Shown: positions 8,009-15,790 of the stretch, piece after piece | Layout of the letters: each line of letters begins with the position of its first letter | Numbering within the stretch: position 1 is the stretch's first letter | Program-made: the position numbers and the translations under genes | Assembly (NCBI GenBank): GCA_964354155.1 | Contig: CAYGYG010000024.1 | Span: 1 to 41,319 of the forward strand | Direction: 5' to 3' | Source of the DNA: CAYGYG01 sp964354155 | GTDB lineage: Bacteria > Hydrothermota > Tepidihabitantia > SM23-42 > CAYGYG01 | DNA: 41,319 nt | The notes under the pieces: generated by a model | What the model saw: only the letters and a program-made list of their open reading frames with translations | Told to the model about the DNA's origin: nothing | Database searches by the model: none

Positions 8009-10228
8009 TCAATGAATCAACACAATCTTTTCGATCGACTTTCTTTCCTTGGCTTTAAGAACAACGAAATATATACCATTAGGTAAATCATTTAGTACAA
8101 ATTCATTAGTAAATCTGCCCATCACATTTTCTTTCTGTTTACTCACTAATAATTTACCACAGATATCATACAACCCCATTTCAACGTTTTTTATATCGGC
8201 CGAATAGCAAATAACCTTAATCTTCCCCTTACTTGGATTTGGGAATACAATCAATTTGTTCCTTTGTTCAATTGTACCAGTACCAAAGTGCTCTTCAACT
8301 GATGTTTGGATTCTCTCTAATATGTAAATACCTGCCTCGTAACAAGCTGTATAAATGAGGTTGCCTGATACGAAAACATGTAAGGGATGGTATGGAGTTA
8401 CATAGTAGCCGCGCTCAATTGGTACAGCAGGATTAGAAACATTTATGATTTTCAAATCATTACTTGAGGTCGTATATGCAATTGAGTCTTTTACTGTAAC
8501 ATCCCATGCCGCTGCTGGATGAAATCCAAGTTCAACGGGAGCAGTTGGATCTTTAACATTGAGTATTCGCAAGCCACCACCCCAGGTTGCGAAGTAAGCA
8601 AGAGTATCTTCAACAAAAATGCCCGTGCCCGATCCTCCCGGCGGAACGTTGAAACGCCCAATCTCTACTGGTCTTGCCGGGTTAGCTACATTTAATATTA
8701 TTAACCCTGAATCGCCGTCGGCAATGTATGCCAGAGTGTCTTTTACAAAAACTGCCCAAGGAGTAGCTAAATCAGGCAACAGATAATTCGGTAAAGATTC
8801 AGGCAAACTTGGGTTCTTGATCTTGAATGCCTGAAAACTCCTCGATTGAACTACATATGCGAAACTGTCTTTGACGAAGATATTCTCACCATGTGTGCGC
8901 ATATAACATTTACCGATGACTGCTGGATTTGAGGGGTCCTTGATGTTTAAGATTCGGAAGGTATATCCGACCACGCCACCGTTATATGGAACAAAGGCAA
9001 GCGTGTCTCTTGCCCATACGGTCTGTAAATCCGGCACTTGCCCAGTCGTATCGTATTCTCCCACATCAAAAGGATTCGCAGGATTACTGACATCAAGAAT
9101 TTTTAACCCTTTCCTTTGATTTGCCACATAAGCATAATTGCCTAATACAAAAACATCTCTTGAGTCATCTGCACCATCAAATCTTCCTTCAATCCAGGGG
9201 TTGACTGGATTGGAAATGTTGATTACTTGTAAACCTTCATATTGATCAGCAATGAATGTATAACCAAATGGGCTATTGGTCCAGACCCCGTAGCCCGGCG
9301 CTGGCAGGCCACAGCCGCCTACTCTTGTCGGATTACTCGAATCAGATATATCAATTATTGCAAAACTCGGCACGTAGGCAAAAATGTCTAATACTTGAAG
9401 ATCCATCCCATAAACACCGGTTAATCTGCCTTCTTCCCAGGGATTGAGTGGATCTTGAATGCTCAAGATATGTAAAACGTTATCGGAGGTGACATAATAA
9501 CAATGATTGCCTCTGACAAAAATGCTGTAAACATAGGCACCGATGGAATTCACTTTTTGAGGGTTGTAGGGATTTGAAACATCAATGATTGACAGCTGGT
9601 ATCTGCCACCGACATAGGCATAGTTGCCCGAAACAACGACCGACCAACTGTAGGTGGAACAGGCACCGACTTTGAACGGATTGTATGGATTTCGAACATT
9701 AACGATTCTTAAACTGTCATCTGAAACACAGTAGGCAAAACTGTCTTTGACAAAGACATCTGAAATTGGAATATTTAGCCAGGAGCATTGCACTGGGTTG
9801 GCCGGATTCGTGATATTGAAGATTTCAAGTCCGTGACTCCCAACATAAAGTAGCGAATCGCTGATTACTAACTGGTTGATTAAACTCTTGGCGCACACCT
9901 GACCCAGTCGGACAGGATTGGGAGGATTAGTAATGTCGAGAATATAAATACCTGCACCGCAACCGAGGTAAAGTCTGTTTCCTTGGCCTCGGACATTGAA
10001 CGAGGGCCCAAACGGCCATCGGCCCACGCACCTTACATTTAAGCTCTCCTGCAGCGGTGCATTGAAAGACTGTTGGCGGTATTCCTGGTCGAAAAATGGT
10101 CTCATGCGAGGGGGAAGGTTTCTTAACGAATCCGAATAATCCTCAAAATCCCTTGCTCGAGCAAAACCACTTGCAGAGGCCAGAGAAATGCCCACCACCA
10201 AAACCACCACCACCAATTGCTTAATCAT
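8009..10228 (-). CDS. LVIVD-repeat surface protein with sorting domain
   Basis: A 739-residue secreted protein. An N-terminal signal peptide (about 1-22) precedes a run of LVIVD repeats, each a strand such as GLKILDVSNPANP or GLRILNVKDPTAP. I count thirteen complete copies and one terminal copy lacking the NP turn (AGIYILERIQT). Fourteen blades would build two seven-bladed propellers. The last 80 residues are a T9SS type-A-like sorting domain (IVFPNPSKGKIKV, then PNGIYFVVLK). I chose the ATG at 10228 over the TTG at 10234 and the ATG at 10231, because the AGAGG at 10235-10239 is six bases from it. The gene is AT-rich compared with most of the window. It is the first gene of the four-gene operon and has its own promoter at 10245-10272. 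Confidence 0.85.
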   Translation of the reverse strand: MIKQLVVVVLVVGISLASASGFARARDFEDYSDSLRNLPPRMRPFFDQEYRQQSFNAPLQESLNVRCVGRWPFGPSFNVRGQGNRLYLGCGAGIYILDITNPPNPVRLGQVCAKSLINQLVISDSLLYVGSHGLEIFNITNPANPVQCSWLNIPISDVFVKDSFAYCVSDDSLRIVNVRNPYNPFKVGACSTYSWSVVVSGNYAYVGGRYQLSIIDVSNPYNPQKVNSIGAYVYSIFVRGNHCYYVTSDNVLHILSIQDPLNPWEEGRLTGVYGMDLQVLDIFAYVPSFAIIDISDSSNPTRVGGCGLPAPGYGVWTNSPFGYTFIADQYEGLQVINISNPVNPWIEGRFDGADDSRDVFVLGNYAYVANQRKGLKILDVSNPANPFDVGEYDTTGQVPDLQTVWARDTLAFVPYNGGVVGYTFRILNIKDPSNPAVIGKCYMRTHGENIFVKDSFAYVVQSRSFQAFKIKNPSLPESLPNYLLPDLATPWAVFVKDTLAYIADGDSGLIILNVANPARPVEIGRFNVPPGGSGTGIFVEDTLAYFATWGGGLRILNVKDPTAPVELGFHPAAAWDVTVKDSIAYTTSSNDLKIINVSNPAVPIERGYYVTPYHPLHVFVSGNLIYTACYEAGIYILERIQTSVEEHFGTGTIEQRNKLIVFPNPSKGKIKVICYSADIKNVEMGLYDICGKLLVSKQKENVMGRFTNEFVLNDLPNGIYFVVLKAKERKSIEKIVLIH

Positions 10229-10244
10229 CATCAACCTCTTTCAA

Positions 10245-10272
10245 ATCCTAATCTGAAATCCATCCTTGTCAA
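10245..10272 (-). promoter_or_regulatory. Promoter of the secreted-protein operon
   Basis: On the minus strand TTGACA (10272-10267), a 16-bp spacer and TAGGAT (10250-10245). The predicted transcription start, near 10238, almost coincides with the ribosome binding site, so the leader would be about 10 nt. Confidence 0.75.
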
Positions 10273-10382
10273 CACTTTTTTCTGAGAGCTGCAGAAAACT
10301 TCCGCCCTCTCGATTGTACTGACTAGAGAACTATTACAGCGATTTTTCATGGTCTTATAATGATCTATCGTATATCTCGTAA

Positions 10383-10472
10383 GATTCCAGTCCGCCTAAG
10401 GCGGTCTACCTTCCAATCCCGTAGGGATTGATTTCCGCTGCGGACTAGTCTCGAGTCTGACGAGAGACCAGT
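10383..10472. repeat. Composite palindromic intergenic element
   Basis: The 336-bp gap 10235-10570 holds no gene apart from the operon promoter. Its centre is a string of short palindromes: TCCGCCT/AGGCGG (10391-10404), AATCCC-GTA-GGGATT (10415-10429) and GTCTC...GAGAC (10448-10468). The first is shared with 23440-23454. TCCCGTAGGGA and the GTCTC/GAGAC pair recur inside the GH18 gene (38549-38584). Near 10530-10550 there is a low-complexity stretch of TACTGCC/TACTGCT words. This looks like an interspersed palindromic repeat family, not an operator. Confidence 0.6.
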
Positions 10473-10570
10473 TCATACCGTCATCCGGTGACCAATACCG
10501 TTCATGACAATGAACTGATTCCTCGTACTGCCTACTGCTTACTTCCTAACTTCATACTATTTCCCCCCGG

Positions 10571-12433
10571 TCATTCGTTTTCTAGTTCAGTACCCCATGC
10601 ATTGAGCTTCTCAGTAAGGCCCTCGATCTCTTCGGCAAGCTTGTTTCGTTCGGCCAAAAGCGCCTTGACCTTCTTTGGGTCCTGAAATGAACCAACCCGC
10701 CGGAATTTCTCTTCAAGGCGCGCCAGTCGTTGGTTGCGCTCCTTAAGTTTACGCTCAAGCTCGTTCCTTTCGTCCGCCGGTATCACGACAACTTCGGACT
10801 TCCGGCCGGGTGTTGCCGTTTTGGGCGGGGTCCCTCGTTTCTTCCACTGATAGTACTCATAGTCGCCCGGGTAGTTGGTGAGTTTCCCGTGCGACAACTC
10901 AAGAATCCGCGTGGCAAAACGCGCGATGAGGTCGCGGTCATGCGTCACCAGCAGTACCGCCCCGTCATATCCGTTGACTGCACTAATCAAGGCCTCAATC
11001 GAGTCCCGGTCCAGATGGAAGGTCGGTTCGTCAAGAATCAAGAGGTTCGATTCGGCGAGCATGCTGGCCAGAACCATCAATCGGGTCTTCTCGCCGCCGC
11101 TCAAGACGCCGATCTTCTTGAGCACATCATCCCCGGTGAAGAGAAACATGCCCAAGAAACCGCGGATCTGGAACTGAATTTTTTCCGGTGCCTGTTTCTG
11201 CGCCCAATCCAGTACCGACTCGGCCGGCGGCAGGCTGCGGATTCTCTCCTGAAAGAAAGCCGATATCACGAGCTTCTCGCTTGCATCGCGCATGCCCGAC
11301 TCAGGCTCTTCCGTTCCGCTGACGATGCGGCACAGCGTCGATTTCCCGGCACCGTTCTTGCCAATCAAAGCCACCTTCTCTCCTTTGTCGATATGAAGGC
11401 CAAGATGAGCGAATACTTCGCGGCCCTCGTAGCGTTTGCTGACATCGTCAAGAGTCAACAGACGCTTGCTGGCCACCGGCGCCGCCGGAAAATGTATCTT
11501 GATCTTCTTTCGTTCAAATTCGACCTGTATAACCTCCATGCGCTCCAGCACCTTCTCCCGGCTGTGAACCAACGTCGCCTTAGCCTTGTGGGCGTGGAAC
11601 TTGTCGATGAACTTCTTGATGTCGCCGATCTTCTTCTGCTGCTCGCGGGCGGCCTTGATCAGGTGGGCGCGCCTGGTTTCTTTTTCCGCCTCGTAGCCCG
11701 AGAAATCGGCCCGGAAAAGATGGACCCGGCCGTTTTCGCATTCAAGGATGCCCTTGTGGCCTCGGGCCGCGCCAAGCACGTGGTTCATAAGCACCCGGTC
11801 GTGGGAAACCAGTATGATCGCCCCGGGAAAGGAGTCAAGATACTCTTCAAACCACGCGATGGACTCAATGTCAAGGTGGTTGGTGGGTTCATCGAGAATC
11901 AGGCAGCCGGGTTGCTCAAGGAGCATCCGGGCAAGACTGACGCGCATCTGCCAACCGGCGCTGAAAGATTCGATCGGTTTCTCAAAGTCATGCTCTTCGA
12001 AGCCCAGGCCGGTCAGAATCTTCAGGGCCCTGGGCTTCAAGCCCCACCCGCCCATGGCCTCGAGCTTATGCTGCACGTCGCCGTAGTGCACCAAGGACGC
12101 TCCGCTCTGGTCTGCCTTCCCTCCCAGTTCCGACTCAAGCCGCTTCAATTCAATCAGTACCGCGTTGTACTCGCTCAGGACCTCGTCAACCAGACTGCGC
12201 CCCGTGATCAGGTGTGATTCCTGCGGCAGATAGCCGATTTCAATCGAGCGGGCGCGTTCAATCCGACCCCGCGTCGGCTGGACCTCGCCCAGGATAATTC
12301 TCAGGATGGTGGTCTTGCCCGAACCGTTAGGACCGACGATGCCGATGCGGTCATTATGATTGATAATGAGGTCCAGGTCTTGAAAAAGGACCCTCTCCCC
12401 GATCTCATAGCCGACTTCGTTAAGTTGAATCAC
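10571..12433 (-). CDS. ABC-F family ATPase
   Basis: A 620-residue soluble protein with two ABC domains and no membrane segment, the architecture of ABC-F translation factors (EttA, Uup, YdiF and relatives). Domain 1: Walker A GPNGSGKTT at 34-42, signature FSAGWQ at 157-162, Walker B LILDEPTNHLD at 178-188 and H-loop His211. The basic interdomain linker (about 245-320), which contacts P-site tRNA in this family, contains VHSREKVLERME. Domain 2: GKNGAGKST at 358-366, LSGGE at 444-448, LDEPTFHLD at 467-475 and His498. Residues 552-615 form a C-terminal coiled coil as in Uup/YdiF. Its likely role is ATP-dependent rescue or tuning of ribosomes; DNA-related roles like those of Uup are possible. The start is GTG with a weak ribosome site. 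It lies 78 bp after the PQQ lipoprotein gene, with two hairpins between them. Confidence 0.9.
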   Translation of the reverse strand: MIQLNEVGYEIGERVLFQDLDLIINHNDRIGIVGPNGSGKTTILRIILGEVQPTRGRIERARSIEIGYLPQESHLITGRSLVDEVLSEYNAVLIELKRLESELGGKADQSGASLVHYGDVQHKLEAMGGWGLKPRALKILTGLGFEEHDFEKPIESFSAGWQMRVSLARMLLEQPGCLILDEPTNHLDIESIAWFEEYLDSFPGAIILVSHDRVLMNHVLGAARGHKGILECENGRVHLFRADFSGYEAEKETRRAHLIKAAREQQKKIGDIKKFIDKFHAHKAKATLVHSREKVLERMEVIQVEFERKKIKIHFPAAPVASKRLLTLDDVSKRYEGREVFAHLGLHIDKGEKVALIGKNGAGKSTLCRIVSGTEEPESGMRDASEKLVISAFFQERIRSLPPAESVLDWAQKQAPEKIQFQIRGFLGMFLFTGDDVLKKIGVLSGGEKTRLMVLASMLAESNLLILDEPTFHLDRDSIEALISAVNGYDGAVLLVTHDRDLIARFATRILELSHGKLTNYPGDYEYYQWKKRGTPPKTATPGRKSEVVVIPADERNELERKLKERNQRLARLEEKFRRVGSFQDPKKVKALLAERNKLAEEIEGLTEKLNAWGTELENE

Positions 12434-12447
12434 CGGTCACACCGCCA

Positions 12448-12483
12448 CCGCATGATGCGGCACGCCGTATTCATCACGGCGTG
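12448..12483 (-). promoter_or_regulatory. Tandem hairpins upstream of the ABC-F gene
   Basis: Two perfect stems lie back to back: CCGCAT/ATGCGG (12448-12460, 1-nt centre) and CACGCCGT/ACGGCGTG (12461-12483, 7-nt loop). They occupy the 78-bp gap between the lipoprotein stop and the ABC-F GTG. There is no T-tract, so they are not a standard terminator. They could control readthrough or translation of the ABC-F gene, or mark processing. Confidence 0.55.
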
Positions 12484-12511
12484 TCCGTTGCCCAATCAGG
12501 ACGCGGCGGCA

Positions 12512-14182
12512 TCAGTACGCACCCCCCAGGCGGCCGGTATGCCGCAGATCGTGCCGGAACATCGGCCACGAAGTGGAGGCAAGACCGACGGAACCGTGAA
12601 TAGCGTAGAGGTGGCCATCCTTGGAACATACATAGATGACGCCGTCGGTACCGATGACCGGAGAGGATTCAACCGGCCCGCCGGTCAAGTGCTGCCAGGA
12701 CAGTCCGCCGCTGGTGCTTATCGAGTAGATGTACCCGTCCTCTGATCCAAACAGGATTCTGCCGTTACCGGTCAACACCGGTGTCGAAACCACCGGACCA
12801 CCGGTTGGGAACCGCCAGCGCAGCAAGCCATCGATCGATACCGCATAAAGGTACTGATCGTTGCAGCCAAAATAGACGGCATCATTGTCACCGACTATCG
12901 GCGAAGAGCGGATGACGCCGCCGGCGGCGTAGCGCCATCTAAGCGCACCGGTCGAATCTACGGCATAGAGAAATCCGTCGTCCGAGCCGACATATACCGT
13001 GCCGTCAGCGTTCAGTGCCGGTGAAGAACGAATCGGTCCTCCCGTCGGGTAGCGCCAGCGCAGTGCGCCGCTGGTGTCAAGCGCGTAGAGGTACCCGTCA
13101 TCCGAGCCGAAGAATGCGTTCCCATCATAGTCCAGCGCCGCCGAGGAGCTGATCGGACCACCTGCCGGGTAGCGCCAGCGCAGACCACCATCGGAACTGA
13201 GGGCATAAAGATAGCCATCCTGCGAACCGGTGAAGGTCGCCCCCCCCGCCGTGACCGCCGCCGAGGCCGAGATCTCTCCGCCGGTCATGAAGCGCCACCT
13301 CAGGGTGCCATCGCGCCGCACCGCATACAAGTACCCGTCACTGCCTCCGACATAGACTGTGCCGTCACTACCCACGGCGGGCGACGACGTGATCGCACCC
13401 CCGGTCGGATAACGCCAGACCAGAGTGCTGTCGCTCTTAATCGCATAAAGGTAGCCATCGTCACTTCCGACGAACAGCGTGTCGGCAAGGGCGGGCGACG
13501 AGGTCGGCGCGAAGCCGATCCGCAAGCGCCACTTTCGAGTGCCCGGCACCATTCCGATAGCTACGTAGCGCCCCTCGGACCAGTCCGAGAGCAGTCCATT
13601 TGTATCCCGGGCCTGCGCCGTCATCAGGAAAGAGCCGATCTGACCCCAGTGATGCGTGAATTCAACGCTTTGTCCTGAGGCAACAAACGGGCTCCAACCG
13701 GTTGTATCGCCGTCACCCCAGGCAAACCTCAGTGACACGCGGTCTGAGTCCGGATCGACGGCCTGCGACGCGAAAGTGTACACCGAGTCGACATAGCCCG
13801 TGTACGGACCAAGGGGGGCACTGGGGATGCTCGGCTGACTATTGTTGTATACGGTAACCGAAACCACCGGCGATGATCCCTCATTACCGCTGGGGTCGGA
13901 CGCCGTAACCAGAATCCGGTGCACCGTACTGTCGGCCAATCCCCGCGTCCGCCACGAGTAGACAAACGGCACGTAGGCGGTGGCATGCATCAGCGAATCA
14001 TCGATGTAGAAGTCGACTTTGTCTACTTCACGGTTGTCGGTAGCCTCGGCGTGGATGACAACGGTCCCCCCGACCCGGCTGTCGTTCGACGGACTCTTAA
14101 TCCTAACTTCGGGCGGCTCGCGGTCACTGCACCCGACAAATGCGGTTATTAACAAAACGGTCCATAAGCTTTCCCATTTCAT
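12512..14182 (-). CDS. Lipoprotein with Ig-like/PKD domains and an eight-bladed PQQ-type propeller
   Basis: A 556-residue lipoprotein: the hydrophobic N-terminus ends TAFVGC, giving lipidated Cys18. Residues 22-112 are a bacterial Ig-like domain (PPEVRIKSPSND, ATDNREVDKVDFYID) and 115-205 a PKD-like domain (DPDSDRVSLRFAWGDGDTTG). From 217 on, about eight repeats of about 40 residues carry DGYLYA and WRYPTGG-type signatures, typical of PQQ/outer-membrane BamB-like propellers. The end, SWPMFRHDLRHTG, is the usual closing motif of such proteins. No PQQ ligands can be assigned, so it is probably a binding or scaffold protein and not a dehydrogenase. The repeats are also similar at DNA level (12560-13530), making this stretch prone to recombination or assembly collapse. 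It is transcribed from 14247 with AAGGAGT before the ATG, and probably together with the ABC-F gene. Confidence 0.85.
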   Translation of the reverse strand: MKWESLWTVLLITAFVGCSDREPPEVRIKSPSNDSRVGGTVVIHAEATDNREVDKVDFYIDDSLMHATAYVPFVYSWRTRGLADSTVHRILVTASDPSGNEGSSPVVSVTVYNNSQPSIPSAPLGPYTGYVDSVYTFASQAVDPDSDRVSLRFAWGDGDTTGWSPFVASGQSVEFTHHWGQIGSFLMTAQARDTNGLLSDWSEGRYVAIGMVPGTRKWRLRIGFAPTSSPALADTLFVGSDDGYLYAIKSDSTLVWRYPTGGAITSSPAVGSDGTVYVGGSDGYLYAVRRDGTLRWRFMTGGEISASAAVTAGGATFTGSQDGYLYALSSDGGLRWRYPAGGPISSSAALDYDGNAFFGSDDGYLYALDTSGALRWRYPTGGPIRSSPALNADGTVYVGSDDGFLYAVDSTGALRWRYAAGGVIRSSPIVGDNDAVYFGCNDQYLYAVSIDGLLRWRFPTGGPVVSTPVLTGNGRILFGSEDGYIYSISTSGGLSWQHLTGGPVESSPVIGTDGVIYVCSKDGHLYAIHGSVGLASTSWPMFRHDLRHTGRLGGAY

Positions 14183-14219
14183 CGCAATACTCCTTTCTTT
14201 TCTTCTCCCACCGGGAATA

Positions 14220-14247
14220 AATATAACTAGATCGTACCATCAATCAA
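14220..14247 (-). promoter_or_regulatory. Promoter of the PQQ-lipoprotein/ABC-F operon
   Basis: On the minus strand TTGATT (14247-14242), a 16-bp spacer and TATATT (14225-14220). The predicted leader is about 31 nt. Its -35 box lies 30 bp from the four-box dyad at 14277-14355. Confidence 0.6.
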
Positions 14248-14248
14248 G

Positions 14249-14274
14249 AGATTTCTGAAAAAGACCAGAAATCT
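14249..14274. promoter_or_regulatory. 9-bp inverted repeat upstream of the lipoprotein promoter
   Basis: AGATTTCTG (14249-14257) and its complement CAGAAATCT (14266-14274) are separated by an A-rich 8-nt loop. It lies between the lipoprotein -35 box and the four-box dyad. It may be an operator half-site pair; no partner is known. Confidence 0.4.
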
Positions 14275-14276
14275 TC

Positions 14277-14355
14277 GATTACAGTGATTTGGATATGATT
14301 ACAGAGATGATAGTCGCCGAAATATCACTGCAATCTGTCTGTTATCACCGTAATC
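14277..14355. promoter_or_regulatory. Symmetric array of four 12-bp boxes (GATTACAGTGAT-like)
   Basis: Box 1 GATTACAGTGAT (14277-14288) and box 2 GATTACAGAGAT (14297-14308) point one way. Box 3 (14324-14335) and box 4 (14344-14355) are the complements GATTGCAGTGAT and GATTACGGTGAT pointing the other way. The pairs are each phased at exactly 20 bp, and all four share one dyad centre at 14316. The array lies between the divergent lipoprotein and GGDEF promoters, 45 bp before the GGDEF -35 box. It looks like a cooperative regulator site serving both genes; a long imperfect RNA hairpin is the alternative reading. Confidence 0.6.
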
Positions 14356-14400
14356 TTTGAGAGCGATGAAGTACTTCCTCCGAGCTCTCTAACAAATCCC

Positions 14401-14428
14401 TTGACATTCCCCCGGTTGCAGGTAGAAT
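14401..14428 (+). promoter_or_regulatory. Promoter of the GGDEF-PilZ gene
   Basis: TTGACA (14401-14406), a 16-bp spacer and TAGAAT (14423-14428). The predicted transcript begins near 14435 with a 74-nt leader, one of the longest in the window. Confidence 0.75.
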
Positions 14429-14470
14429 CATGCATCTGTAATGTCGAGACACGTTACGTCCTGGACAGAG

Positions 14471-14485
14471 CGTGTCGTAGACACG
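14471..14485 (+). promoter_or_regulatory. Leader hairpin before the GGDEF-PilZ gene
   Basis: CGTGTC (14471-14476), loop GTA, GACACG (14480-14485): a perfect 6-bp stem in the leader, 13 nt upstream of the AAGGAG ribosome site. It may affect mRNA stability or translation; its function is unproven. Confidence 0.4.
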
Positions 14486-14508
14486 AGACCATGTGGTCAA
14501 GGAGCGCA

Positions 14509-15693
14509 ATGGCTGACAAGCATGACATCGTCAAGAAGATAGTTGAATCCCTGCGCGAAGACGTCGAAGGCAATGGCGATTTCTTGATCAAGGAAATCGA
14601 GAAGATCAGACACAAAGATAGCAAGACCGGTTACCGTGATCTCCTCAAGATCTTCACTCATCTTGATTTCGACACCGGTGAAGCTCAGGAGCACTGGCAG
14701 AACATCTTCACTCATAAGCAGGTCCTGACCAAGAAAGTCAAGCGTGCCGTGCCCCTCCGGGTCGCGATGCTCGACTACTTCATGAAGGTCGCACCAAGAC
14801 TCAAGAATCCCAAGATAATCGAACTCGATGCCTTTGAAAAACTCGCCGACTCGACCATCACCGACGAGCTGACCTCCCTGTACAATCGCCGCTTCTTCAA
14901 CGAAACCTTCGGGCGCGAATTCGAGCGCGGCAAGAGATACAGCCATCCCCTTTCTCTGCTTATCCTGGACCTGGACGATTTCAAGAAGTTCAATGACACC
15001 TTCGGCCACCTTTGCGGGGATCGCATTCTGGCGCGAATCGGGCGATTGATCAAAGACAGCTGCCGCAACGTCGACTATCCATGCCGGTACGGCGGCGAGG
15101 AATTCGCCGTCATTCTGCCCCAGACTAGCGGGGCCGGCGCATTCCGGGTCGGCGAGAGAATCAAGCACCGCCTGGCCAATATCAGATTCCGGGCCGGCTC
15201 GTCCGGCGAGGCCTTTCCGGTGACAATCAGCGGCGGCGTTTCGACGTACACCTCGGAACAGGCAACCGTTGAGGACTTAATCGGCAATGCCGACACCGCC
15301 TTGTATAGTGCGAAAAGCGCCGGCAAGGATCGCATTCTCATATACTTCCTGGAGAAACGCAAATTCATTCGGGTCGCCGCCAACACCGCTATCGTCTACC
15401 GGCTCCTCAAGAATGGGGCTTCCGAGCTGTCGAAGATCAAGAACATCGGCGGCGGCGGGATGCTGTTCAGCGTGGACGAACCGATTCCCATGGACAGCAC
15501 GATCGAGCTCTCGATCCGGCTTCCGGATATGCCTGACGACATCAAGACCGTCGGCAAGGTCGTACGCGTCCACGCCCTCACCAACAAGAAATACGAAATT
15601 GGGGTACGTTTTGAGCGCCTGGGTCCACGCGATCAAGAGACAATCGTCCGGTACGCTGATTCGTTCTCCGCTCAACATGATGATGTTCCGTGA
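14509..15693 (+). CDS. Diguanylate cyclase with C-terminal PilZ domain
   Basis: A 394-residue cytoplasmic protein. Residues 1-110 are a helical N-terminal region without recognised sensor motifs or membrane segments. Residues 112-282 are a GGDEF domain: DELTSLYNRRFF, LDLDDFKKFNDTFGH, the active signature GGEEF at 195-199 and an inhibitory-site RNVD (RxxD) at 186-189 exactly five residues before it, so it should make cyclic di-GMP with product feedback. Residues 284-382 are a PilZ-like domain with RKFIR (RxxxR) and NIGGGG where D/NxSxxG is usual; the Ser is missing, so binding may be weakened. I chose the ATG at 14509 (AAGGAG at 14499-14504) because the promoter lies at 14401-14428. It is followed by an independent promoter, so it is probably transcribed alone. 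Confidence 0.9.
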   Translation: MADKHDIVKKIVESLREDVEGNGDFLIKEIEKIRHKDSKTGYRDLLKIFTHLDFDTGEAQEHWQNIFTHKQVLTKKVKRAVPLRVAMLDYFMKVAPRLKNPKIIELDAFEKLADSTITDELTSLYNRRFFNETFGREFERGKRYSHPLSLLILDLDDFKKFNDTFGHLCGDRILARIGRLIKDSCRNVDYPCRYGGEEFAVILPQTSGAGAFRVGERIKHRLANIRFRAGSSGEAFPVTISGGVSTYTSEQATVEDLIGNADTALYSAKSAGKDRILIYFLEKRKFIRVAANTAIVYRLLKNGASELSKIKNIGGGGMLFSVDEPIPMDSTIELSIRLPDMPDDIKTVGKVVRVHALTNKKYEIGVRFERLGPRDQETIVRYADSFSAQHDDVP

Positions 15694-15744
15694 GGCGCCG
15701 GGCCCGTCAAGTATCTCCAGCCGCGCCTGGTGATCTATGAACCA

Positions 15745-15772
15745 TTGACAGATACATGAAACTGAATAGTAT
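15745..15772 (+). promoter_or_regulatory. Promoter of the Omp28-TlpA-DUF6029 operon
   Basis: TTGACA (15745-15750), a 16-bp spacer and TAGTAT (15767-15772). The predicted start, near 15779, leaves a leader of about 12 nt that begins at the GAGGTG ribosome site (15781-15786). Confidence 0.7.
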
Positions 15773-15790
15773 CGCACAGCGAGGTGCACC

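Noticed and set aside
10730..12217. A 495-codon open frame on the plus strand
   Set aside because: It lies antisense to the ABC-F gene, whose motifs are all intact; it has no ribosome site or recognisable domain and reflects GC-rich codon usage on the opposite strand.
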